DNA from: an uncultured Rhodobiaceae bacterium
Lineage (GTDB): Bacteria; Pseudomonadota; Alphaproteobacteria; RS24
Direction: 5' to 3'
Assembly (NCBI GenBank): GCA_937907245.1
Contig: CALCUM010000003.1
Location: 372,001 to 436,000, forward strand
DNA: 64,000 bases
The notes under the pieces are model-generated. The model saw only the letters and a program-made list of their open reading frames with translations, ran no database searches and was not told where the DNA came from. The translations under genes and the position numbers were made by a program. Within the stretch, counting starts at the first letter, position 1, and every line of letters starts with the position of its first letter. This document shows positions 18,290-26,958 of the stretch, one piece after another.

Positions 18290-18316
18290 TCATGAAGATT
18301 AAGCTCAACAACACAC

Positions 18317-18347
18317 TTGATACACTAGTCCAACTATCGCATTAATA
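18317..18347 (+). promoter_or_regulatory. Candidate sigma-70-like promoter of the fdtA-like/aminotransferase operon
   Basis: TTGATA at 18317-18322 is followed 18-19 nt later by the A+T-rich hexamers ATTAAT/TTAATA. The site lies in the 84-bp divergent gap, about 30 nt before the isomerase ATG, the only place a plus-strand promoter could drive these genes. Assigned by eye. Confidence 0.35.
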
Positions 18348-18373
18348 ATATAGAAATTAGAAAGCGTGACTTC

Positions 18374-18754
18374 ATGAGCATCACAATCCTCAACCTTCCT
18401 TCCATGGCCGATGACCGCGGCGTTCTATCGGTTTTAGAAGCGGCACTGCCTTTTGCCATTGAGCGCGTTTTCTGGATCACCGACGCACAAGGCCAGACTA
18501 GGGGCGGGCATGGCCACAAAAAATGCCGCCAAGCCGCCGTTGCTATTGGCGGACAGGTGGATATTTTTATGGATAATGGCCAAGAGCAGAAAACCGTAAA
18601 ACTCGATTCCGCCGACAAATGTCTGCTGATTGAACCAGAGTATTGGCACAAAATGACATTCCACGAAAACGCGGCTCTGCTTGTTTTTGCCTCCAATAAG
18701 TATGATGCGGATGATTATATTCACGAGCAGCCCCAAAAAAGCATAGATGGATGA
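18374..18754 (+). CDS. dTDP-4-keto-6-deoxyhexose 3,4-ketoisomerase (FdtA/QdtA/WxcM-C family)
   Basis: Small cupin of 126 residues, usual length for the family, moving the keto group of dTDP-4-keto-6-deoxyglucose to C3. Seen: DDRGVLSVLE, IERVFWI, the histidine-rich active-site motif RGGHGHKKCRQA, LLIEPEYWHKM and a VFASNKYDADDYI tail. Whether the product is the fuco (FdtA) or quinovo (QdtA) epimer cannot be told by eye. The stop overlaps the aminotransferase ATG by 4 nt, matching the usual FdtA-FdtB pairing. Confidence 0.88.
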   Translation: MSITILNLPSMADDRGVLSVLEAALPFAIERVFWITDAQGQTRGGHGHKKCRQAAVAIGGQVDIFMDNGQEQKTVKLDSADKCLLIEPEYWHKMTFHENAALLVFASNKYDADDYIHEQPQKSIDG

Positions 18755-19854
18755 GTACCTTGAAAATCGCCTATGAAAACTTGCAAGCGAGTAACGCCCC
18801 TTTCGAGGCAGAGATTGGCAAGGCCGTCGATCGTGTATTGGCGAGTGGTTGGTTTATCAATGGTCAGAGCGTTGCATCCTTCGAACGCAATTTTGCCAGT
18901 TATATTGGCGCCAAACATTGCATTGGCGTGGCCAATGGTTTGGATGCCCTCACCCTCTCTCTTCGTGCCATGGAGTATCCCCAGGGCAGCGACATTATCA
19001 CCAGCTCAAACAGCTATATCGCCACCCTTTTGGCCATTTTGGCGGCTGGGCATCGCCCCGTCCTGGTCGAGCCCAATAGCGCCACCTATAATTTAGATGC
19101 CAGCCAATTGGCCAAGGCCCTCACCGAAAAAACCCGCGCCATTATGCCCACGCACCTATATGGCAAACCAGCAGCGATGACTGAAATCATGGGTTTTGCC
19201 GATGAGCATGCCTTGGATGTGTTTGAAGATTGCGCCCAATCGCATGGCGCCAAATTAGCTGGCAAAACCACCGGCACTTTTGGCAAAACCGGTAGCTTCA
19301 GTTTTTATCCCACAAAAAACCTGGGAGGCTTTGGAGATGGGGGCGCCATCACAACGGACGATGATGCCTTGGCGGAAAAACTACGGGCTTTGCGAAATTA
19401 TGGCTCCCACGAAAAATATAAAAATATTTACCAAGGTGTGAACTCCCGACTAGACGAAATTCAGGCGGCTATTTTGGATGTCAAATTAACCCATTTAGAT
19501 ACCATCACCGCGCATAAACGCGAGTTGGCACAAATTTATTTCGCCCATCTGCCGCCCCAAGTGGTTCTACCTCTGCAAGAAACCGATAGCTTTGACGTGT
19601 TTCATATTTTTGCCATTCGCACAAAACAGCGCGATGCCTTGCGCCAGTTCCTGAGCGAGCAAGGCATTGGCACAGAAATTCATTATCCAATTGCGCCGCA
19701 CCGCCAAGAAGCCATGCAAGAACACCTGTCGGGCGAGTGGCCAATTGCCGAGGCGCTGGCCGATAGCCAATTAAGCCTGCCCATCTCTTTCGCCACCACC
19801 CAAGACGATGTGCGCGAGGTTTGCGCGGCCATAACCGTTTTTTTTGCTAGCTAG
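18751..19854 (+). CDS. DegT/DnrJ/EryC1-family sugar aminotransferase (FdtB/QdtB-like)
   Basis: PLP-dependent aminotransferase of 367 residues, predicted to aminate the 3-keto sugar to dTDP-3-amino-3,6-dideoxyhexose. Seen: GVANGLDALTLSLRA, EDCAQSHGA (the PLP-ring Asp), SFYPTKNLGGFGDGGA with the Schiff-base lysine, RNYGSHEKYKN, GVNSRLDEIQAAIL and the C-terminal IHYPIAPHRQEA. It completes RmlA-RmlB-FdtA-FdtB. The N-acetyl- or formyl-transferase normally following (FdtC/QdtC) is not found in the window. Confidence 0.9.
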   Translation: MSTLKIAYENLQASNAPFEAEIGKAVDRVLASGWFINGQSVASFERNFASYIGAKHCIGVANGLDALTLSLRAMEYPQGSDIITSSNSYIATLLAILAAGHRPVLVEPNSATYNLDASQLAKALTEKTRAIMPTHLYGKPAAMTEIMGFADEHALDVFEDCAQSHGAKLAGKTTGTFGKTGSFSFYPTKNLGGFGDGGAITTDDDALAEKLRALRNYGSHEKYKNIYQGVNSRLDEIQAAILDVKLTHLDTITAHKRELAQIYFAHLPPQVVLPLQETDSFDVFHIFAIRTKQRDALRQFLSEQGIGTEIHYPIAPHRQEAMQEHLSGEWPIAEALADSQLSLPISFATTQDDVREVCAAITVFFAS

Positions 19855-20826
19855 ATGCATCAATTTTGCACCCTCTTTGACATAAATTACGCATCGCGTG
19901 GCCTAGCCATGATGCGCTCTTTGCACGCGCATCTGCCAGATATCCACATTCATGTTTTATGCATGGATACGAAAACCCAAGATTTCTTAGCCGCCTTGCA
20001 GCTGGAGTATGTGTCGCCCGTCGCCCTCCAAACGCTCGAAGCCGAAGAGCCGCGGCTAGAGGCCTGCAAACAGGCGCGCAATACGGCTGAATATTGCTGG
20101 ACTTTATCGTCGGTCTTGACCCGCCACCTGATCAACACACAGGCCGAGATCGACCGCTTAACTTACCTAGATGCGGATCTTTTGTTTTTCAGCTCTCCGC
20201 AAACCCTATTCGATGAAATGGGCGCGCGCGATATCGCCATCCTTGAGCATCGATATGCCCCCCACCTTCAACACCTCATGCAATTTGGCCGCTTTTGCGT
20301 GCAATGGGTCAGCTTCCGCCGCTCCCAAACAGGCCTGAAATGTTTAGATACATGGGCCGAACAATGTCTCGACTGGTGCTTCGCCTACGCCGAGCCAACC
20401 CGTTACGGAGATCAAAAATATCTAGATGCATGGCCAGCAAGCTATGGCGATGAGCTGGCGATTTTGCAAAACATCGGCGCAGGCGTCGCGCCATGGAATT
20501 TCATACAATATGACATGGGCCACAGCTCTTCCCTGCCAACCGTAAATCAGCAGCCGCTCGTGTTTTATCATTTCCATCAATTTAAAAAGATGCGCTTCGG
20601 CTTATTCAGCCATTGCTCGTATTTTTACAGCCGTGGCCGCCCCACACCGAAGGCCATTTACAACAGCTATGAGATAGCTCTAGACGACGCCCACGCGGCT
20701 GTCGTTCGCGAAACAGGCTTACAACACGCTGGTGTAACGCCTATTTTGGATGTGTTAAAAACTCGCCTTGGGCATTTTTTTATCCCAACAAATATCCGCA
20801 ATAAATTGCGCCGCGTCTTCGGATAA
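19855..20826 (+). CDS. Putative GT8-like glycosyltransferase
   Basis: Protein of 323 residues beginning directly after the aminotransferase stop. Seen: FDINYASRGLAMMRSLHAHL typical of GT-A enzymes acting on nucleotide sugars, TYLDADLLFFSSP containing a DxD metal motif, and GDQKYLDAWP in the catalytic half, as in GT8-like proteins of LPS clusters. A C-terminal HFHQFKKMRF element is also common in this group. It is probably cytoplasmic and may transfer the dTDP-amino sugar made by its upstream neighbours; that link is inference from co-transcription. Confidence 0.65.
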   Translation: MHQFCTLFDINYASRGLAMMRSLHAHLPDIHIHVLCMDTKTQDFLAALQLEYVSPVALQTLEAEEPRLEACKQARNTAEYCWTLSSVLTRHLINTQAEIDRLTYLDADLLFFSSPQTLFDEMGARDIAILEHRYAPHLQHLMQFGRFCVQWVSFRRSQTGLKCLDTWAEQCLDWCFAYAEPTRYGDQKYLDAWPASYGDELAILQNIGAGVAPWNFIQYDMGHSSSLPTVNQQPLVFYHFHQFKKMRFGLFSHCSYFYSRGRPTPKAIYNSYEIALDDAHAAVVRETGLQHAGVTPILDVLKTRLGHFFIPTNIRNKLRRVFG

Positions 20827-20836
20827 AACGTTTCTT

Positions 20837-21655
20837 TTAATCGGTAGTTCTCAATTCAAGAACCAAACCTTCAAACGAGAATGCACATCCGTTGACGAGA
20901 AAACTACCTTCTTCATTCACAATATGGTCGCGTTTTTGATAGCTCGGCAGTGCCGCTATAACCTCGGCTTCACTCAAGGCCCATAATGGATAGCTGCCCT
21001 CATTAATGCTTTTGGGCACTCTTTGAACCATAATCTGGCTTTCCCCCGAACGCACAAATGGCGTGCGGTCGATACATAAAAAAGGCGCTTGAACCGCCCC
21101 CAATTCTCGCAGCACAGCAAGTGGGTCTGGCAAATATTGCAGGACCGAAGAGAGCAAAATTAAGTCTGGCTTTTGCTCCGCACAGGCCTCAGCGATTGTC
21201 TCAAAAAACTTCAAATTGGCGTCTTCAAGATGCGCCCGACCCGCCGCCACAAAATGAGCTTGCTCGACAATATGCCAGGAAAGCACCTCCATAGAGCCCA
21301 AGGCTTTTTGATGCTGAAAATAGGTCGACCCAAGCGAGCCCCCAAAGTCTAGAACATGCAGCTCAGCACCGCGTGCGGCCGCTTTCATTTGCTTGAGCAC
21401 CGGATGGTTTAACGCCAAGGTCTGAAACACCACGCCATCGCGCTCAAACGCAGCTTCCCCGCGTTTCACCTTGAGGTTTGCCTCTAAGACGCCAGCTAAA
21501 ATATCGGCATTGTCATACCCTTGGCAGGCAGCTTGCGCCGCTTTCCACGTTTTATAGGGGCCGTAGAATTTTATGCTGCCCGGCAAAATCTTGCGAAGTC
21601 GGCTCGTCAAAGCCGACGGCAAATGACGCTTTATCCATTGCTTCACCCACCTCAT
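20837..21655 (-). CDS. TIGR04325-type putative methyltransferase
   Basis: Protein of about 272 residues with the marks of the LIC12133/TIGR04325 family found in polysaccharide clusters: FYGPYKTWKAA with GYDNADIL near the N-terminus, then LDFGGSLGSTYFQHQKAL as the SAM-binding glycine motif, WHIVEQAHFVAAG, and LLSSVLQYLPDP. Likely adds a methyl group to a sugar, possibly a capping residue. The ATG at 21655 is preferred over the GTG 12 nt upstream because AGGTGG lies 8 nt before it. Follows the previous minus-strand glycosyltransferase by about 13 nt. Confidence 0.75.
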   Translation of the reverse strand: MRWVKQWIKRHLPSALTSRLRKILPGSIKFYGPYKTWKAAQAACQGYDNADILAGVLEANLKVKRGEAAFERDGVVFQTLALNHPVLKQMKAAARGAELHVLDFGGSLGSTYFQHQKALGSMEVLSWHIVEQAHFVAAGRAHLEDANLKFFETIAEACAEQKPDLILLSSVLQYLPDPLAVLRELGAVQAPFLCIDRTPFVRSGESQIMVQRVPKSINEGSYPLWALSEAEVIAALPSYQKRDHIVNEEGSFLVNGCAFSFEGLVLELRTTD

Positions 21656-21668
21656 GCCCAAGCCCACC

Positions 21669-22577
21669 TCATGAACGAGCCTGCCTAAATAGGGCTCGCA
21701 AGCGCGCCCAAATACGTTGCGCTAGCGAGCGATGACTGGCTTTAAAAAACGTCACAAAACCATCGCGCCCTATCGCCGACGCCGAGACCTCGATATTTTC
21801 TAGAGAAATCGGTGTGGCACTAACTTCCACATCGTAATTACTCGTACCAGCCGCATGGGTACCGCTGTCGTCATTGCCAATGTTATGAATAAGGCTGCGG
21901 CCCGGATATAGCGTTAGCTTGCCAGCCAAAAAAGCCGATGCATGCCAGCGTATCGCCCAGCTATTATTTTTTCCCGAGATTTGTTTCTTCAGCATTTTTA
22001 CATAAGGATAAGTGCCATCATAATCAAATGACTGAGTTAGACCGCGAGCTTGTAAGGCGTCCAGCAAGGCCTGCCCATCGGGATTAAAACCTTCCCAAGC
22101 GCGCGCCCAAGTCGCCCACCCCCAACAATCTGCGCCCTGTAGAAAAAACGCTTCGGGCAAAGCCGCCTTCACAGGGTAGCAATAGCCATGCACGCAAGCC
22201 ACTTTGTCTTCCTCGGCATATTTGTCGAGCGCTTCATTCATATAGCGCAGAAAATATTTTGAACTGACCATGTCGTCTTCCAGCACAATCACACGTTCGT
22301 GCTTTTGCACCGTCTGGCTGACCCCATCAATGATAGAGGCCGCCAGCCCATAATTGCGCTCCCGCTCAACAATCGAAATAGAGTTAAACCCGCTGATGGT
22401 TTTTACATAGGCGCGCACTTCGGCCACAGCTTCCGCATCTTTCTCATCACGAGCCCCATCGCAATAAACCGTCACGTCACTTTGCGCCGCCCCCTCATTG
22501 GCCAAAAGCGCCTCAAAGGTTTTGCGCGTATGCCAAAGGCGGTTGAACGTAAATACGATGATGGGAGCCAAATGCAT
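21669..22577 (-). CDS. GT-A glycosyltransferase, GNT-I/GT2-like
   Basis: Protein of 302 residues. Seen: APIIVFTFNRLWHTRKTFEA, ERNYGLAASIIDGV, the metal-binding VLEDDMVSSKYFLRYMN block and GADCWGWATWARAW, a pattern shared with GNT-I-like and related bacterial glycosyltransferases. A late LIHNIGNDDSGTH block is also typical. Cytoplasmic, probably acting on the lipid-linked repeat unit. The start overlaps the CapA-like gene stop (TGATG), so the two are coupled. Confidence 0.78.
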   Translation of the reverse strand: MHLAPIIVFTFNRLWHTRKTFEALLANEGAAQSDVTVYCDGARDEKDAEAVAEVRAYVKTISGFNSISIVERERNYGLAASIIDGVSQTVQKHERVIVLEDDMVSSKYFLRYMNEALDKYAEEDKVACVHGYCYPVKAALPEAFFLQGADCWGWATWARAWEGFNPDGQALLDALQARGLTQSFDYDGTYPYVKMLKKQISGKNNSWAIRWHASAFLAGKLTLYPGRSLIHNIGNDDSGTHAAGTSNYDVEVSATPISLENIEVSASAIGRDGFVTFFKASHRSLAQRIWARLRALFRQARS

Positions 22578-23725
22578 CAGTGTTTCCGCCCTGCGAGAGC
22601 TCGCTCCACGACCCAGCGATGCGTTTCAATACGAATATTATGCAGCAACAATAAGTGCCGCGAAGCCGTCCCTCTGCGCCCCCTCAAAAGCCAAGCGGCA
22701 AGGCTTTTGAACCAGCGCGGCAAAGATTTAAATCTCAAGCGAGGCCCCAGCCCCAGCATCGAGGCAGCATAATAGGTCTCGTAAATAGTTTCCCAAGAGC
22801 TTGCACAAATATCATCCACCGCTTTGGCGTAGGCTTGCTCGTCTTTAAGTAAATCATCACGTTCGCTTTGCCTGCCAGCAGCATGGTCAGACAAATCCAA
22901 GTCCACTTCATTACCAGATACGACCAAGGGGATAAGACTGCATTTCAGCTCGTCATCGCTTAAGTCGACGTCCAGCATAAGGCCATGACCCGTATCCTTT
23001 TGAGCGAGCATCACATCCATGTAAAAATTACCCAGACTATAGACGATGGGTTTTCCACGATATATCTCATGCCCCTGGGCGACATGGGGGTGATGGCCAA
23101 TAATCAGATCCGCCCCTAAATCAATCAGTTCACGATAACAGCGCCGCCATTCCGGCAATGGAAACTCGGCCATTTCGAGCCCACCATGCACTTGAACAAT
23201 AACTAAATCTGCCAGCTCGCTAGCTTCTTGAACGCTCTGACGTGCCTTGGGATGATCCATCCAAGCAAAGCCACCACCGCTTTCATTGGCTTCCTGCAGC
23301 ACCCCGAATTGCGCTTCGGCAAAACTACAAAAGGCAATCTTTTGCTCGCCTATTGTTGCGTAATACGGCGCATAGGCCGCGTCAAAATTTTCTCCCGCGC
23401 CAAAGTGGACGATGCCGAGTTGCGAGAGTGAGGCCATGGTTTGGGTTAACCCCGCTTTGCCATAATCCATAATATGATTATTGGCCAAGGCGGCATGGGT
23501 GCATCCTAGATGCTTCAGGGTTTCACTGGCCTGCATAGTTTGTGCGATAGAGGGGCCAGCTTTTGGAGCGGGAGCGGGAGCTGGAGCCTCCGTCATGGCA
23601 ACCACAGGCCCTTCGAAATTAACCCCAATGACATCCGCCGCGCGCAATCTTTCCTGCAACCGCGAAGACAGAACGGGCTGTCTCGGCTTAGAGACGCAAT
23701 AGTCACCAAAAAATACCATCCGCAT
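22577..23725 (-). CDS. CapA-family protein (PGA_cap metallophosphatase-like)
   Basis: 382-residue member of the CapA/PgsA-like family, related to calcineurin-type phosphatases. Seen: VFFGDYCVS, GVNFEGPV, ALANNHIMDYGKAGLTQT, VQVHGGLE and IIGHHPHVAQGHEIYRGKPIVYSLGNF, matching the family metal-site motifs. An Ala-Pro run (APAPAPAP) near residues 48-55 lies in a loop. There is no signal peptide or transmembrane anchor, unlike Gram-positive CapA. In surface-glycan clusters such proteins are linked to polymer modification, but the reaction is not established. The stop of the asparagine-synthetase-like gene precedes it by 2 nt. Confidence 0.8.
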   Translation of the reverse strand: MRMVFFGDYCVSKPRQPVLSSRLQERLRAADVIGVNFEGPVVAMTEAPAPAPAPKAGPSIAQTMQASETLKHLGCTHAALANNHIMDYGKAGLTQTMASLSQLGIVHFGAGENFDAAYAPYYATIGEQKIAFCSFAEAQFGVLQEANESGGGFAWMDHPKARQSVQEASELADLVIVQVHGGLEMAEFPLPEWRRCYRELIDLGADLIIGHHPHVAQGHEIYRGKPIVYSLGNFYMDVMLAQKDTGHGLMLDVDLSDDELKCSLIPLVVSGNEVDLDLSDHAAGRQSERDDLLKDEQAYAKAVDDICASSWETIYETYYAASMLGLGPRLRFKSLPRWFKSLAAWLLRGRRGTASRHLLLLHNIRIETHRWVVERALAGRKH

Positions 23726-23727
23726 CG

Positions 23728-25491
23728 CTAGATCCCCTTTGTGCTAGCTTGGAGGTTAGTTGCCAAAGCCTGCAGCGAGATAAGTTTCTCATAAGACTTT
23801 ATACCGCCGTTGAAAGCCTTTTGATACTCGCCTCTGAATAAATCTTGTCCCCCAAATTGAGCGGCAAACTCTATCGCTAGATTATTGTCTTCGAACAAAG
23901 GATAGAGGCTGGTTTCTTGACTGTGGCGCAGGGCACGTAAATCGAAGTCAGCCGCTTGGCCGCGATAGCTCTCTGGCACCAAAGCCGATAAGCCCAATTT
24001 ACCCATTATCCGAGACGCCAAAAATATCAAATTCTTAGTGCCACCACCTAAGGAGAAAAAGCCGTTACTATTCGAGGCAACCTTGGACATAGCGGGATAA
24101 TGATTGAGGAACATCATTTCAACCGCCTTCCGATTAAACAGCATTTCCTTGCTTATCGACATAAAGAAATTCGCATAATCAGCCCGCATATGTGGGCTGC
24201 GTGTGGGCACTAGCCATTCAAACGTTCTTGGGTAATAGCTAATAAAATTGCGCTGTCGCGTCCACACATCGAACATCACTGCCTTTTGATGCAGCTCGCC
24301 ATCAAACCTATCAAATGCCTGATGGAAGCGGCTTTCCGCCAATGCGAGGGCATCGGTGTTATGGAATATGGGCATTTTCAACAGGTCTTCATCCGCCCAA
24401 ACTTTACTTTGGCTAAAATTGCCCATCGCCTTCACCAAGCTGGTGTCGGGGCGCGTGATACCCAGCAAGCCATTGTGCTGGCCTGCGGGCACGCCGGTCA
24501 TAAAGCCGGAAGTTAAAACGGCCGTGTCCGAAACGCCATGATGCGCCTTGATTTCATCCCAAAACTCAAGCTGATACATGCCATGCATGTGCAAACTTGC
24601 GCCAAACACATCGCCAATATCCGATAATTTATCGCGCTCTAAAAACTGGCACGGCAAATCAATATGGGACCAATATACATTGGCCTCGCGGCTCAAAGCG
24701 CGTGCGGCGTGAACTTCAATGGAGCCAGGCGCGCCATAGGTGAAACATTTCGTTTTCTCGGCAATCTCTGGGTTTTCAGAAATCGCTGCCAAAATCAATC
24801 GAGAGTCATAACCAGAACTCAACGGCAGAATAATTTCGTCATCCGCCGCCATACTCTGGTTCACAAGGTCCGCGTTTAACTCGTAAAAATGCTCCGCGAC
24901 CCGATGGTCCTCCATCCCAACCAAGGCATCGCTACTCTTGACCGTTTGCAAATATTTTGAGGTCACCTTGCCAGTGCGCGCATCAAAAATAGTTTCACTA
25001 TCGGGCAAGGTTTGATGAATATGCGACCAGGCCGTTTCATCCCAAATGAAATGATTAAACTTTAAAAACCCGAACACATTGGCCGCATCTAAATCTTCCA
25101 AACACCCATCTGAAGCGTGAAAGACAGCTGGCTCAATATTCGACAAAACCAGCCCATTCCGCGAGGCGTAAAACACAGGTATGGAGCCAGAGTAATCGTT
25201 CTCCAATCGAATTTTATTGTCTTGAATATCTACTTTTAAAAATCGGTCTTGGGTGAGCGCGTCGCCATGGCGGCCTAAAACAAAACCAAACGGTTGGGTT
25301 TTGGCGGGGGACGCAATAGGCGTGTCGCCAGCAATAGATATCTCTATCTCTCCGCAGCCAACCTTTGAGTAACAAAACCCATAGCGCCGCGCCAGATCGG
25401 CAATGTGCTTATGGCCTTTTTCCGCAGATGAACCCCGATTAGCCATACTTAAAAAAAATGCAGAATTCATAAACTTATCCGATTTGGTCAT
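23728..25491 (-). CDS. Asparagine-synthetase-like protein without the N-terminal cysteine
   Basis: 587 residues. The C-terminal half contains the PP-loop ATP-binding site LPLSSGYDSRLILAAI, FTYGAPGSIEVHAARALS and a glutamine-rich active-site region as in class B asparagine synthetases and beta-lactam synthetases. The N-terminal half resembles the Ntn-hydrolase-like partner domain (FGFVLGRHGDAL, NDYSGSIPVFYAS) but no Cys follows the initiator, so glutaminase activity is not expected. Such proteins are frequent in O-antigen clusters and could amidate or adenylate a uronic acid; the two UDP-sugar dehydrogenases upstream would supply one. An alternative ATG lies seven codons in. Confidence 0.7.
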   Translation of the reverse strand: MTKSDKFMNSAFFLSMANRGSSAEKGHKHIADLARRYGFCYSKVGCGEIEISIAGDTPIASPAKTQPFGFVLGRHGDALTQDRFLKVDIQDNKIRLENDYSGSIPVFYASRNGLVLSNIEPAVFHASDGCLEDLDAANVFGFLKFNHFIWDETAWSHIHQTLPDSETIFDARTGKVTSKYLQTVKSSDALVGMEDHRVAEHFYELNADLVNQSMAADDEIILPLSSGYDSRLILAAISENPEIAEKTKCFTYGAPGSIEVHAARALSREANVYWSHIDLPCQFLERDKLSDIGDVFGASLHMHGMYQLEFWDEIKAHHGVSDTAVLTSGFMTGVPAGQHNGLLGITRPDTSLVKAMGNFSQSKVWADEDLLKMPIFHNTDALALAESRFHQAFDRFDGELHQKAVMFDVWTRQRNFISYYPRTFEWLVPTRSPHMRADYANFFMSISKEMLFNRKAVEMMFLNHYPAMSKVASNSNGFFSLGGGTKNLIFLASRIMGKLGLSALVPESYRGQAADFDLRALRHSQETSLYPLFEDNNLAIEFAAQFGGQDLFRGEYQKAFNGGIKSYEKLISLQALATNLQASTKGI

Positions 25492-25604
25492 GAGCCCTTA
25501 AGCCCTGCCATACACAACACACAACAATTAGCACCCACGGTTTTCAGCAAAGAGCGAACCCTAATATTAGGCGCTAAAACAAGCCAATTTATACACGCAT
25601 TCGA

Positions 25605-26924
25605 TTAGCGACCCAACTCAAAGGGCCATAAAATATCGTAGACGCTGGGACGGGTGGCTTTAAACAACACAGGCACGCCCAACAAAACGACCGCCTGCGA
25701 TATGGCAGTCGCATAAGCTGCCCCCACGACGCCAAACTCAGGGATGAGATAATAGTTCAAAACAACATTCACCACAGCCCCAGAGCCGGTAAACATCAGA
25801 CTATAAATTTGCAAGTTCTCCGCCATAATCCACTTAGCGCGCGCCACACCAAGACCGACAAAAATGCCCCCCAATATGTGCACCACCAAGACAGCATGTG
25901 CGTCTGCATAAGCCGTGCCATATAGCACTTGAATGAGCTTGTCTCCGGCGCCAAAAATAAACACGATAGCCAATAGAGCCAGCCCCCACATCAGCAGATA
26001 AAGCTTTCGGAGGTTACTTATGTAGCCAGCAGAACCAGCTTCTCGCAAAGCCACCAACCCCGGGAACATGGAAGCGGCAATCGCCGTTGGGACGAAATAC
26101 CATATTTCGCTTATGCGCACCGCGGCGGCATACACGCCGACGCTTTCTTGCCCTAACATAACCCCAAGCATCACTTGGTCGACCCGCATATAAATGATGA
26201 CCCCTAGCCCCGCGAGCATGATTGGCAGCGCGTCTTTGACCAAAGGCTTGATATCGCCAAACTTCGGCCAGACGATTAAAGATGTGGGCGCAAACCGCCA
26301 GAGTGCGAATAAGAATGCTAAGGCCAACAATATGGCTTCTATGACCAGCAACCAAACAAAAGCGACAAGCGGCATTCCGCTGATAATAAAATAAACGCGC
26401 AGCGCCGCCATGACCAAGAAAACACTATTTTCTGCCAGAACCGTAACCCGCGATTGCACCTGACTTTCAAACCAAGATCGAACAATATCTGTCGATTTCA
26501 TCACCAAAGTCAGGCTCAGTATCGCAATCAAATAGGCTGGCAAATGGGGGGTGTTCCAAAAGGATGCGACGCCAGCCGTCAAAATCATACCCGCAAAACC
26601 GGCAAGTAATAGAGCCATAAAACCAGCCGATATAACCTCCTTCGCCCGCTTCGGTTGCTTAACCACCTCGCGCACAACAATCTCATGCAGCCCCAAACTC
26701 GTAATAGCCGCAAGTATTCCAATAATAGAGAGCGCAAAATTATACTGGCCAAATTGCTCAGGCCCTAAAACTCGGGCCATCCAAATAATAATGAGAACGC
26801 CGAGGCCCATGCGAAAAACACGGTCCATCAACATCCAACTAATATTTTTGGTCACCGCGAGGCGCCGATCATTGCCTATCAGTTGCCCAGAAATTTTTGC
26901 GAGTATGTCCTTAAATTTTAGCAT
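25605..26924 (-). CDS. wzx: Wzx-type oligosaccharide flippase
   Basis: Inner-membrane protein of 439 residues with about 12-14 hydrophobic segments, a member of the MATE/MOP polysaccharide transporter group. Seen: KNISWMLMDRVFRMGLGVLI at the start, ARVLGPEQFGQYNFALS, ADINYxVDQ-like residues in IYMRVDQVMLG, and AAVRISEIWYFVPTAIAASMFP, all usual in Wzx/RfbX. It flips undecaprenyl-PP-linked repeat units. A single flippase for the region agrees with one Wzx/Wzy-dependent polymer, in addition to the GtrA-type cassette. Confidence 0.87.
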   Translation of the reverse strand: MLKFKDILAKISGQLIGNDRRLAVTKNISWMLMDRVFRMGLGVLIIIWMARVLGPEQFGQYNFALSIIGILAAITSLGLHEIVVREVVKQPKRAKEVISAGFMALLLAGFAGMILTAGVASFWNTPHLPAYLIAILSLTLVMKSTDIVRSWFESQVQSRVTVLAENSVFLVMAALRVYFIISGMPLVAFVWLLVIEAILLALAFLFALWRFAPTSLIVWPKFGDIKPLVKDALPIMLAGLGVIIYMRVDQVMLGVMLGQESVGVYAAAVRISEIWYFVPTAIAASMFPGLVALREAGSAGYISNLRKLYLLMWGLALLAIVFIFGAGDKLIQVLYGTAYADAHAVLVVHILGGIFVGLGVARAKWIMAENLQIYSLMFTGSGAVVNVVLNYYLIPEFGVVGAAYATAISQAVVLLGVPVLFKATRPSVYDILWPFELGR

Positions 26925-26958
26925 CTATAGGCTTTCTATAAGGCTTCGGCTTTTCGCG

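Noticed and set aside
18374-18754. RmlC epimerase
   Set aside because: The 126-residue cupin has the RGGHGHK motif of FdtA/QdtA/WxcM rather than RmlC residues.
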